From SZAS-103 sp038323475 (GTDB lineage Bacteria > Pseudomonadota > Gammaproteobacteria > Xanthomonadales > Xanthomonadaceae), in assembly GCA_038323475.1 (NCBI GenBank), contig JBBQHA010000065.1, positions 1 to 17,109 of the forward strand: a stretch of DNA of 17,109 nucleotides, written 5' to 3'. The position numbers and the translations under genes are program-made. Below, one piece after another: positions 7,246 through 15,389 of the stretch. The notes under the pieces are model-generated. The model was not told the DNA's origin. It did not search any database and saw only the letters and a list, made by a program, of their open reading frames with translations. The first letter of the stretch is position 1; every line of letters begins with the position of its first letter.

Positions 7246-7273
7246 GGCCAGCGCCGCGGCGCCGCCGCTGGCC
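7246..7273. repeat. Inverted repeat GGCCAGCG-N12-CGCTGGCC
   Basis: Perfect 8-bp arms enclose the 10-bp palindrome GCGGCGCCGC, giving a very stable nested hairpin nine bases from the previous repeat. The function is unknown. Confidence 0.4.
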
Positions 7274-7349
7274 CCACGACCGGTTGCATGCCGTCGTGCC
7301 GTCCGCAGCGCTGACGCATCCTTCACCGACGACAGACGATGATCGGACC

Positions 7350-7871
7350 ATGAAGCAGTTCTCGCTGGTCACGCATTGGCATCTGGACGCGCCGATCGAG
7401 CGCGTCTGGGAAGCACTGGTCGTACCCCAACAATGGCCGCGCTGGTGGCGCTACGTGATCGCGGTCGCCGAACTGGAAAAAGGCGACGCAGACGGCGTCG
7501 GAGCGCTGCGCCGCTACACATGGTCGAGCCGGCTGCCTTATCGGCTGTCTTTCGCGATGCGCACGACGGTGGTCGAACGTCCGTCGCGCATGGAAGGAAT
7601 CGCCTCGGGCGACCTGGACGGCAGCGGGCGCTGGCGCCTCGAAGCGATCGGTAACACCACCCGCGTACGCTACGAATGGACGGTGGCCGTCGGCAAGGCA
7701 TGGATGCGCCTGCTGGCGCCACTGCTCGCGCCCGTGTTCGCCTGGAACCATGACCAGGTCATGCGCGAAGGCGGCCGCGGGCTCGCGCAACATCTCGGTG
7801 TCGCCATGCTTGGTTACGAAGGGTCGTCCACGGGGAAAGAAGCCGTTACCGGCCAAGCACGCGGCACCTGA
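7350..7871 (+). CDS. SRPBCC (START/Bet v 1-like) family protein
   Basis: 173 residues. The N-terminus MKQFSLVTHWHLDAPIERVW followed by EALVVPQQWPRWW is the typical first strand and helix of the SRPBCC or polyketide-cyclase/dehydrase fold. The rest alternates strands (GVGALRRYTW, RMEGIASGDLDGSGRW, TRVRYEWTV) and ends in a long C-terminal helix carrying NHDQVMREGGRGLAQHLG. Such proteins bind hydrophobic ligands in a deep cavity; the ligand here cannot be predicted. No signal peptide, so cytoplasmic. The ATG has no strong Shine-Dalgarno. The next gene begins 85 bases later on the same strand. Confidence 0.8.
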   Translation: MKQFSLVTHWHLDAPIERVWEALVVPQQWPRWWRYVIAVAELEKGDADGVGALRRYTWSSRLPYRLSFAMRTTVVERPSRMEGIASGDLDGSGRWRLEAIGNTTRVRYEWTVAVGKAWMRLLAPLLAPVFAWNHDQVMREGGRGLAQHLGVAMLGYEGSSTGKEAVTGQARGT

Positions 7872-7956
7872 CAATCAGGCGCCGCAAGTCGGATACTGTC
7901 CGCGGGAACCGGGGGCTTGCGTCGCAGCCCCTCACGCAAAACACGGGGACATCGAC

Positions 7957-8436
7957 ATGAGAATGATCATCACATTGCTGGTGCTGGCCGTCATGGTCGG
8001 CGCCCTCGTCTGGCAATACAAGGTCCAGGTCCTCGCGCTCGAGGATCACAAGCGGCAGCAGCACGATCAATCCGTCTCCGAGACAGTCGCCGTGCAGGCG
8101 AAATGCACCGCGCAAGCGCAGCAGCGCTTCGCGCTGTTGGGTTTGGGAAGCGGGCAAACGGCGACCTTCAAGAGCCACTACGACGCGAAGACGGACAAGT
8201 GCTTCGTGCAGGTCGAAAGCACGAGTTCGTCGCTCGGTACGGTGTGGCACAACGTGACCTTGTACGAAGCGGTCAAGGGAATCGTCTTCGGAACCTATTC
8301 CTGGCGCTCGGTCCCCGGCCAGAAGGCCGCGGATGTCGCCCCGTACACCTGCGAAGTCAAACTGCCATCCGGCGAACGCAGGACCTGCAGGTCGGATGCG
8401 GAGTTCAAGGGATTCGTCAGGACCTACATGCAATGA
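7957..8436 (+). CDS. Membrane-anchored protein of unknown function
   Basis: 159 residues, preceded by a GGGGA ribosome site. The N-terminus MRMIITLLVLAVMVGALVW is an uncleaved-looking membrane anchor, followed by a predicted helix (VQVLALEDHKRQQHDQSVSE) and a soluble domain. Four cysteines in the soluble domain (KCTAQ, DKCFVQ, YTCEVK, RTCRS) suggest one or two disulfides in an exported domain. The central part (ATFKSHYDAKTDKCFVQVES) and SWRSVPG look like a conserved beta-rich core, but I do not recognise a named family. Its TGA overlaps an ATG at 8433, the first step of an unusual overlap chain leading to the ATP-grasp gene. Confidence 0.75.
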   Translation: MRMIITLLVLAVMVGALVWQYKVQVLALEDHKRQQHDQSVSETVAVQAKCTAQAQQRFALLGLGSGQTATFKSHYDAKTDKCFVQVESTSSSLGTVWHNVTLYEAVKGIVFGTYSWRSVPGQKAADVAPYTCEVKLPSGERRTCRSDAEFKGFVRTYMQ

Positions 8437-8509
8437 CGGCATCGCCGGATGCGGGCCGCAGCTGCCGAGGCAACCGATGAATCCGCCCGCATTGCCCGCG
8501 ACCCGATGA
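8433..8509 (+). other. Chain of two micro-ORFs joined by ATGA overlaps
   Basis: The stop of the preceding gene forms ATGA with an ATG at 8433. That ATG opens a 15-codon frame (MTASPDAGRSCRGNR) whose stop forms ATGA with an ATG at 8477. This second ATG, preceded by GAGG, opens a 10-codon frame (MNPPALPATR) whose stop forms ATGA with the ATP-grasp ATG at 8506. All three frames are used. It could be a termination-reinitiation relay or coincidence; the peptides themselves need have no function. Confidence 0.3.
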
Positions 8510-9273
8510 ACATCCTGTTTCCGGCCGGACACGATTGGGAAGCCGACATCCGGTCGGGTTTCGAGTCCACGCCGCACGCGATCGCGTTCGACGAGTTCTC
8601 TCCGGGAAACCTGAGCATGTACCAGTTGGTCGTCCCATTGACGGTGCGCGACCTGCGCCACCTGGACGGGCATCGCGACCTGCTCTGCAACAACCCGATC
8701 CCGCTGCCGAGCCTGCGCAGCGTCGCGCTGTGCGACGACAAGCGCCTGCTCAACGAAGCGCTGATCGCGAACGGATTCGGCGACTGCATCCCGATGCTCG
8801 GACTCTTCCAGGCGTATCCGTACATCCTCAAGAAGCGCATCGACGAATGGGGGGTCAACAGCCATATCGTGCATACCCGCGCCGCGGAAAACCTGCTCGC
8901 CGACAAGCTCGTCGACCCGGACTACTTCCGGCAGGAGTACATCGCCGGGAAGACCGAATACACCGCGCATGTCCTGTTCAAACAGGGGCGCGTCGCCTGC
9001 GCGACGACGGTCGCATTCGAGTTCGAGAACGACGTCTTCATCAAGGGCCGCGAGCCGGACCGGGAGCGCGCGGTCTGCGAATGCGCCTGGCTGGACCTGT
9101 TCGGACGGATCCTCGCGTCGATCGGGTTCGAGGGGCTGTGCTGCTTCAACTACAAGATCTGCAACGGGCAGCCGCTGATCTTCGAGATCAACCCGCGCTT
9201 CGGCGCGAGCCTTGGTCCGATGTTCGCATCCTTCGTCGCGCAGATGGAGCAGGATGCAGGGCGGAGCGCCTGA
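8506..9273 (+). CDS. Small ATP-grasp domain protein, substrate unknown
   Basis: 255 residues from the ATG at 8506. An in-frame ATG at 8449 would add 19 residues with no domain similarity. ATP-grasp hallmarks are visible: the lysine pair K109-K110 (YILKKRIDEWG), the central strand QEYIAGKTEYTAHVLF (from residue 143), and the C-terminal metal/ATP motif FEINPRFGAS with E227, N229 and R231. The arrangement resembles carbamoyl-phosphate-synthase-like and amino-acid ligases, which activate a carboxylate as acyl-phosphate and join it to an amine or thiol. The N-terminal part (MNILFPAGHDWEADIRSGFE) is short for a full substrate domain. It sits between an unknown membrane-anchored protein and msrB, and no obvious peptide substrate gene is next to it. 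Confidence 0.72.
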   Translation: MNILFPAGHDWEADIRSGFESTPHAIAFDEFSPGNLSMYQLVVPLTVRDLRHLDGHRDLLCNNPIPLPSLRSVALCDDKRLLNEALIANGFGDCIPMLGLFQAYPYILKKRIDEWGVNSHIVHTRAAENLLADKLVDPDYFRQEYIAGKTEYTAHVLFKQGRVACATTVAFEFENDVFIKGREPDRERAVCECAWLDLFGRILASIGFEGLCCFNYKICNGQPLIFEINPRFGASLGPMFASFVAQMEQDAGRSA

Positions 9274-9405
9274 CGGGAGCGGCGCGCGTCGTCCTGCCGC
9301 AGCGCAGTCCGCATCGGTCCGCCGGCTTCACGCCCGCAGAACACCCCATCGCCGATCCTTTCGCCCACGCTGGCGACCCCGCCGGCGTCCGTCGTGGAGA
9401 CCCGC

Positions 9406-9921
9406 ATGCAACGCCGCACCCTGCTCCAGTCCATGGCCGCGCTCGCCGCGCTGCCGCTGCTCCCCAAGCTCGCCCGGGCCGCAGGCCAGGCGATCAACGT
9501 GATCATCCCGCCGCTGCACAAGCCCAGCGATGCGTGGCGCAAACTGCTGACGCCGGCGGCGTACAACGTGCTGTTCGAGGAAGGCACCGAGCGTGCGTTC
9601 ACGAGCCCGTTGCTCAACGAACACCGGGTCGGCACCTTCGTCTGCGCGGCGTGCTACCTGCCGCTGTTCGCAAGCGTGAACAAGTTCGACAGCGGCACCG
9701 GCTGGCCAAGCTTCACCCAGTCGATCGCCGGCCATACCGCCTTCCAGGACGACTACAAACTCATCGAGAAACGCACCGAATACCATTGCGTGCGTTGCGG
9801 CGGCCATCAGGGCCACAGGTTCGACGATGGCCCGCAGCCACGCGGCGAACGCTGGTGCAACAATGGCGTCGCCCTGAACTTCATACCGAAGGGTGAGCCA
9901 TTGCCCGCATTGAGGACCTGA
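9406..9921 (+). CDS. msrB: Peptide-methionine (R)-S-oxide reductase MsrB, Tat-exported
   Basis: 171 residues. The ATG at 9406 follows GTGGAGA. The N-terminus MQRRTLLQSMAALAALPLLP then KLARAAG is a twin-arginine (RRxLL) signal with an AxA-type cleavage site, so the enzyme acts in the periplasm. Zinc-binding cysteines C80/C83 (CAAC) and C128/C131 (CVRC) are present. So are the family motifs FDSGTGWPSF and GHRFDDGP, and the catalytic Cys C151 in RWCNNGVALNF (usually RYCINS-like). It reduces methionine-R-sulfoxide in oxidised proteins. The msrA ATG is two bases after its stop, so the two form one operon handling both sulfoxide stereoisomers. The reductant supply is not encoded nearby. Confidence 0.93.
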   Translation: MQRRTLLQSMAALAALPLLPKLARAAGQAINVIIPPLHKPSDAWRKLLTPAAYNVLFEEGTERAFTSPLLNEHRVGTFVCAACYLPLFASVNKFDSGTGWPSFTQSIAGHTAFQDDYKLIEKRTEYHCVRCGGHQGHRFDDGPQPRGERWCNNGVALNFIPKGEPLPALRT

Positions 9922-9923
9922 GC

Positions 9924-11141
9924 ATGCGCAAGAGATCGTTCCGCCTGACCGCGCTGTCGCTCGCTTCGGCCGTCGCGCTCGCATGCGTCGGCCACTCCCT
10001 GGCCGCATCGAACCCGGCAGCGCCCGGCGCCAATCCGGTGAGCGTCACCCTGATCGACACCACGCCCGGCCCGAAACTCGCGATCGCGACCTTCGCAGGC
10101 GGCTGTTTCTGGACGATGGAACACGCGTTCGACAAGGTGCCCGGCGTGGTCAAGGCGATCTCCGGCTACAGCGGCGGGCATGTGAAAAACCCGAGCTACG
10201 AGGACGTATCGACCGGCCGGACCGGCCATGTCGAAACGGTCGAGGTGCACTACGACCCGGCGAAGATCAGCTACACGAAACTGATGGACATCTACTGGCA
10301 CGACATCGACCCGACCCAGGTCGGTGGCCAGGCCTGCGACACCGGCGACGAATACCGCAGCATGATCTTCACCCACGACGCAACGCAGATGAAACAGGCG
10401 AAGGCGTACAAGGATGCGCTGCAGCGTTCGGGCCTGTTCAAGCAGACGATCGCGGTCCAGATCGCGGACGCCGGCCCGTTCTACGCAGCCGAGGAATACC
10501 ACCAGCAATTCACGATCAAGAACCCGCAGTACTACGAGCAGTACCGCGTCGGTTGCGGCCGCGACCGCCGCCTGCAGGCGATCTGGGGCGCACAGGCGCA
10601 CAAATCCGGCGGAGTGGTTTCGAATACGTCCGGTCGATCAGATCCTGCGCTGGCCAGGCCGGATCCGCATCCAGCCGCTGTCGACCGCCCACACCACGCC
10701 GATGCAGGTCGCCGCCATCGCCACCTGATGCCAGGGCAATGGCGGCAGCGCGATGCCGACCATTGCGTGGGCCACGTTCGCAAGCGTCGGGCCGACGAAG
10801 AACAGCGCCGCGACCCCCATCGCGAGCAACAGCAGGGACACCAGGACGTCCTCGAAGCCGTCGCCATCGCGTTGCAGGGCCTTGGCCGCGACGCGCTCGG
10901 CGAAGTCGCCTGGCAGTTGCGGCTCCAGCGGCTGCCGCAAGGCGCGCACGATCAGCCGGTAGCGGTCCACGCGCGGATCGCGCCCGGCCGATTCCTGCTC
11001 CCGTTCGGCGCGTTCGGCCACGGCCTGCAGGAGCATGTCGTGCCCGGGGTCGCGGTGATCGAGATCGTTGGCGTTCATGCGATCGCTCCCAGTCGGGTTT
11101 CGAGTTGCCGGCGCAGGCGCCGGCGCGCGCGAAACAGGTAA
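9924..11141 (+). CDS. msrA: Peptide-methionine (S)-S-oxide reductase MsrA, exported, with abnormal C-terminal readthrough
   Basis: The MsrA enzyme occupies residues about 48-225. The catalytic C61 is in AGGCFWTMEHAFDKVPGV. The domain continues through GYSGGHVKNPSYEDVSTGRT, GGQACDTGDEYRS, AAEEYHQQFT and the recycling-type C211 in YRVGCGRDRRLQAIWG. Residues 1-28 are a signal peptide (a weak VALAC lipobox is also possible), so it works with MsrB outside the cytoplasm. After about codon 227 no stop occurs. The frame runs about 178 further codons to 11141, antisense through the whole anti-sigma-like gene and into the sigma gene. The extension is Arg/His/Gln-rich shadow sequence without family resemblance. 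Either the normal stop was lost or a sequencing error hides it. The domain boundary is firm; the true 3' end is not. Confidence 0.85.
   Translation: MRKRSFRLTALSLASAVALACVGHSLAASNPAAPGANPVSVTLIDTTPGPKLAIATFAGGCFWTMEHAFDKVPGVVKAISGYSGGHVKNPSYEDVSTGRTGHVETVEVHYDPAKISYTKLMDIYWHDIDPTQVGGQACDTGDEYRSMIFTHDATQMKQAKAYKDALQRSGLFKQTIAVQIADAGPFYAAEEYHQQFTIKNPQYYEQYRVGCGRDRRLQAIWGAQAHKSGGVVSNTSGRSDPALARPDPHPAAVDRPHHADAGRRHRHLMPGQWRQRDADHCVGHVRKRRADEEQRRDPHREQQQGHQDVLEAVAIALQGLGRDALGEVAWQLRLQRLPQGAHDQPVAVHARIAPGRFLLPFGAFGHGLQEHVVPGVAVIEIVGVHAIAPSRVSSCRRRRRRARNR
10638..11078 (-). CDS. Putative anti-sigma factor, membrane protein
   Basis: 146 residues. The ATG overlaps the sigma factor stop (ATGA), the usual sigma/anti-sigma arrangement. 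Residues 1-75 are soluble and charged, with RYRLIVRALRQPLEPQLPGD followed by FAERV, a pattern seen in xanthomonad proteins encoded after ECF sigma genes. Two hydrophobic helices follow (LVSLLLLAMGVAALFFVGP and WHQVAMAATCIGVVWAV). No HxxxCxxC zinc anti-sigma motif is present. Function is inferred mainly from position and topology: a cytoplasmic domain that could hold the sigma factor at the membrane. It lies fully antisense to the readthrough part of msrA. Confidence 0.65.
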   Translation of the reverse strand: MNANDLDHRDPGHDMLLQAVAERAEREQESAGRDPRVDRYRLIVRALRQPLEPQLPGDFAERVAAKALQRDGDGFEDVLVSLLLLAMGVAALFFVGPTLANVAHAMVGIALPPLPWHQVAMAATCIGVVWAVDSGWMRIRPGQRRI

Positions 11142-11638
11142 TTCTTGACCGTGCCTTCGGGCAGCCCGGTGATGCCTGCGATGTCCGCGATTCCCATCTC
11201 GTCGAGATGATAAAGCGTCACCAGCGTGCGTTGCAGCGGCGGCAGCGATTCGATCGCGGCATTGAGATGCCGCATCGTCTCGGCGTCGGCGAAGGCCGCT
11301 TCCAGGTCGAAGCCATCGCCGATGTCGTCGAACGCATCGCCATCCTGGTCCTGCGCGGGTTCGGCCAGCGGAAGCTTCTTCCTCTGCAGGTGCCGGCTCG
11401 CAACCGAGAACGCGACCCGGCCGATCCAGGTCGACAGCGAACTCTCGAAGCGATACTGGTGCAGGCGCTGGTGGACGCGCAGGAATACGTCCTGACTGAG
11501 TTCACGCGCATCCTCAGGGTGTTTCACCATCCGGAATACGACGTGCCAGACCAGCGCCTTGTGCCGTGCGATCAGCCGCTCGAACGCACCGGGCGTTCGC
11601 GCCAGCACCGCCGTCACCAATTCCTGGTCTTCGTTCAT
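11075..11638 (-). CDS. ECF-type RNA polymerase sigma factor
   Basis: 187 residues. Region 2 spans about residues 20-85, with AFERLIARHKALVWHVVFRM, EDARELSQDVFLRVHQRL and LSTWIGRVAFSVASRHL. Region 4 spans about 125-180, with LPPLQRTLVTLYHLDEMGIA and DIAGITGLPEGTVKNYLFRA, the DNA-binding helix-turn-helix. The linker is unusually acidic (DGDAFDDIGDGFDLEAAFAD). The absence of regions 1 and 3 marks a group 4 (ECF) sigma. The ATG at 11638 has no close Shine-Dalgarno. A GTG seven codons later is preceded by AGGA and could be the true start without loss of region 2. It is translationally coupled to the anti-sigma-like gene. Candidate autoregulatory promoters lie on both strands upstream. Confidence 0.93.
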   Translation of the reverse strand: MNEDQELVTAVLARTPGAFERLIARHKALVWHVVFRMVKHPEDARELSQDVFLRVHQRLHQYRFESSLSTWIGRVAFSVASRHLQRKKLPLAEPAQDQDGDAFDDIGDGFDLEAAFADAETMRHLNAAIESLPPLQRTLVTLYHLDEMGIADIAGITGLPEGTVKNYLFRARRRLRRQLETRLGAIA

Positions 11639-11642
11639 GGGG

Positions 11643-11674
11643 CGATGGATACCTTCAGCCGCCCAACGGTTGCA
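11643..11674 (-). promoter_or_regulatory. Candidate ECF promoter for the sigma gene (autoregulation)
   Basis: On the minus strand TGCAACC (11674-11668), a 17-nt spacer, then ATCCATCG (11650-11643). It matches the arrangement on the opposite strand at 11728-11759. Transcription would begin at or very near the ATG at 11638, implying a leaderless message or a downstream start codon. Confidence 0.4.
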
Positions 11675-11694
11675 GGCGAAGTATGCGCGTGCAG

Positions 11695-11716
11695 CGGAGT
11701 CGGAGTCGGAGTCGGA
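11695..11716. repeat. Hexanucleotide tandem repeat (CGGAGT)x3 plus partial copy
   Basis: Three perfect CGGAGT units and a fourth starting CGGA lie between the two divergent promoter candidates. Such a short repeat is prone to slippage and could change promoter spacing or local topology. Confidence 0.6.
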
Positions 11717-11717
11717 T

Positions 11718-11737
11718 TGCAACGGGATGCAACCGGA
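11718..11737 (+). repeat. 10-bp tandem duplication containing the TGCAAC box
   Basis: TGCAACGGGA is followed directly by TGCAACCGGA, differing at one base. The second copy holds the -35-like box of the candidate ECF promoter. Confidence 0.5.
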
Positions 11738-11759
11738 CGCGCCCTGCCCCTGTCCATCG
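11728..11759 (+). promoter_or_regulatory. Candidate ECF promoter for the DUF6249-like gene
   Basis: TGCAACC (11728-11734), 17 nt, then GTCCATCG (11752-11759). It shares both boxes and the spacer length with the minus-strand site at 11674-11643. It would give a leader of about 35 nt ahead of the ATG at 11801. Confidence 0.45.
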
Positions 11760-11800
11760 TCGTGAACGGGCCGTCGAGCCCGCCCTACCGGAGCAATGCC

Positions 11801-12127
11801 ATGGATTTCACCCTCCTGATCCCGATCACCCTGTTCATCTGCATCGTGATGGCGATCAAGGTCGTCGTCGAAGCACGTCTGCGCAAGGGCATGGTGGAAA
11901 ACCATGCATCCGAGGATCTGGTCAAGTCGATGCTGGTCGCCGACGAACAGAGCCGCCGCCTGTCCGCCCTGAAGTGGGGACTGGTGCTGACCTCGGTCGG
12001 CATCGCGTTCGGGCTGGTGAGCGCACTTCACCTGGACAGCAACAACCCCGGCACGTTCGGCCTGCTGATCGGCGCGGCCGGCGTCGGCATGCTGGCGTAC
12101 CACTTCATCGCGAACCGGGTGAAGTAA
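11801..12127 (+). CDS. Small membrane protein, DUF6249-like
   Basis: 108 residues. The ATG follows CCGGAG with 7-base spacing. TM1 is residues about 3-20 (FTLLIPITLFICIVMAIKVV). A charged helical segment follows (EARLRKGMVENHASEDLVKS), then TM2 (WGLVLTSVGIAFGLVSALHL) and TM3 (TFGLLIGAAGVGMLAYHFIA), ending in a basic tail. From memory it resembles the DUF6249 family, often found beside ECF sigma genes in xanthomonads; the name should be treated as tentative. It is divergent from the sigma gene and is the most likely direct target of the sigma through the shared promoter motif. Function unknown; an envelope-stress role is an inference. Confidence 0.8.
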   Translation: MDFTLLIPITLFICIVMAIKVVVEARLRKGMVENHASEDLVKSMLVADEQSRRLSALKWGLVLTSVGIAFGLVSALHLDSNNPGTFGLLIGAAGVGMLAYHFIANRVK

Positions 12128-12150
12128 GCGACTTCAAGGCTGGCGTGGAT

Positions 12151-12184
12151 CCTTGCGCAAGGCTCGGCCATCCGTGGCCGGGCT
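12151..12184. terminator. Palindrome and hairpin between convergent genes
   Basis: The 12-bp palindrome CCTTGCGCAAGG (12151-12162) is followed by GGCTCGGCCA, loop TCCG, TGGCCGGGCT (12161-12184), a 10-bp stem with two G-T pairs. It lies between the DUF6249-like gene and tsaB and could end both transcripts. It lacks a U-run. Confidence 0.45.
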
Positions 12185-12216
12185 GCCGGGCCGGAACTGC
12201 AGCATCGCAATGGCAG

Positions 12217-12969
12217 TCAGCCGCGCGATGCCTGTTGTTCCACCAGGGTGAGCGCGACCTTGTTGCGCAGGTAGGCCGGCTCGACCAGTTCGGGCGCGAT
12301 CGCCTCGCCACGCGCATATGCATGCGCGGCAAGGCGGACCAGATCCGCGGCATGCGGCAATGCGGTTGCGTCGTAGTCCAGCAGCCGTTCGCCCAGGGTT
12401 TTCACCAATGCACCATCGTCGGCCGCGAATCCGCTGCCGACTCCGGCCCAGGTACGATCGTCGCGCAATGCGGTCGCAGCGGGCCGCACGAGTTGCTCGC
12501 CATCGATCGGCGTGATGAGCCCGTCCCCGTCGCGCGCGAACGTGCCGAGATAGATCTCGCCCATGCGTGCATCGATCGCGGCCAAGAGCGAAGCGCCGCG
12601 CTTGCGAGCCACCGGCGCGCGCGGCGAAGAGCGCCCGGCGGCTGAGCCGTCGGGCCAGTCGGGAGCGCCCATCGCCAGTGCCGCAAGCGAGGAGATTGCG
12701 ACCACCGGCCGGTCCAGCGCCAGCGCGATGCCCTGCGCCAGCGCGATCGCGAGGCGCACGCCGGTGAACGCGCCCGGTCCGCGACCGACCGCGATCGCGT
12801 CCAGTTGCGATTTCGCGATACCGGCTTCGGCGAGCAGGCCATCGGCCCAGGGCAGCACGAGTTCAGCATGGCGGCGCGGCGCGATCGCGTGACGCTCGCG
12901 CACCTCGCCATCGATCCACAACGCGACCGAACAGGCCTCGGTGGCGGTCTCGATCGCGAGCAATTTCAT
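12217..12969 (-). CDS. tsaB: tRNA N6-threonylcarbamoyladenosine (t6A) synthesis protein TsaB
   Basis: 250 residues. The actin-like ATPase fold of TsaB/YeaZ is shown by MKLLAIETATEACSVAL at the start and by GRGPGAFTGVRLAIALAQGI at about 63-81, then AAIDARMGEIYLG. TsaB pairs with TsaD and works with TsaE and TsaC to place t6A at position 37 of ANN-decoding tRNAs; it has no catalysis of its own. Its ATG overlaps the stop of the VOC gene by four bases, and it is the last gene of the operon. E. coli also has yoaA directly upstream of tsaB. An unusual Arg/Pro/Ser-rich insertion at about residues 103-126 (PDGSAAGRSSPRAPVARKRG) is absent from the E. coli protein as I recall it. Confidence 0.93.
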   Translation of the reverse strand: MKLLAIETATEACSVALWIDGEVRERHAIAPRRHAELVLPWADGLLAEAGIAKSQLDAIAVGRGPGAFTGVRLAIALAQGIALALDRPVVAISSLAALAMGAPDWPDGSAAGRSSPRAPVARKRGASLLAAIDARMGEIYLGTFARDGDGLITPIDGEQLVRPAATALRDDRTWAGVGSGFAADDGALVKTLGERLLDYDATALPHAADLVRLAAHAYARGEAIAPELVEPAYLRNKVALTLVEQQASRG

Positions 12970-13387
12970 GTGGCAGGTTCCGCCGCAGGATCGACGGGCG
13001 GCTGCCAGAGTTCGAGCAGGGTCCCTTCCGGATCGACCACGTAGCCGAACTTCCCGTACGCGGCGTCCTCGCGGCGGTCGAGCACCTGGCAGCCTTCCAC
13101 GCGCAACTCGCCGAGCGTCGCATCGAGGTCGTCGACGCGCAGGTTGAGCATGAACGGCTTGTCGCTCGGCGCGAAATACTGGGTGTCCTGGTTGAATGGC
13201 GACCACACGGTGCAGGCTTCGGCGCCGGTGTCCGCGCGCTTCCACGCGAACTGCGTGCCGCCCCAGCCGGCGATGTCGAAATCGAGGTGCTCGCGGTACC
13301 AGCGCGCGAGCGCCTGCGGATCCTTCGCCTTGAAGAACACGCCGCCGATGCCGTGCACGCGCGGTTTCCTGATTCTCTCCGTGCCGC

Positions 13388-13391
<4 letters not shown>
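12966..13391 (-). CDS. VOC (glyoxalase/bleomycin-resistance) superfamily protein
   Basis: 141 residues. Fold markers are HGIGGVFFKAKDPQALARWY with REHLDFD, then QFAWKRAD, PFMLNLRVDDLDATLGEL, and the terminal FGYVVDPEGTLLELWQPP, which supplies the family's C-terminal metal-ligand Glu. One VOC domain is present, so it probably dimerises. The family includes glyoxalase I, dioxygenases and resistance proteins, and the substrate cannot be assigned. Both ends overlap neighbours by ATGA (yoaA upstream, tsaB downstream), so it is embedded in the operon rather than merely adjacent. No signal peptide; cytoplasmic. Confidence 0.87.
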
Positions 13392-15382
<1,991 letters not shown>

Positions 15383-15389
15383 GGCCGGA

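Noticed and set aside
7265..7288. TGCAACC on the minus strand in the AI-2E/SRPBCC intergenic region as another ECF promoter
   Set aside because: No TCCATCG-like box at the 17-nt spacing.
5910..7871. 653-codon frame covering the AI-2E-family and SRPBCC genes
   Set aside because: Its first two-thirds are antisense to the AI-2E-family gene and of shadow composition; only the last part from 7350 is the real SRPBCC gene.
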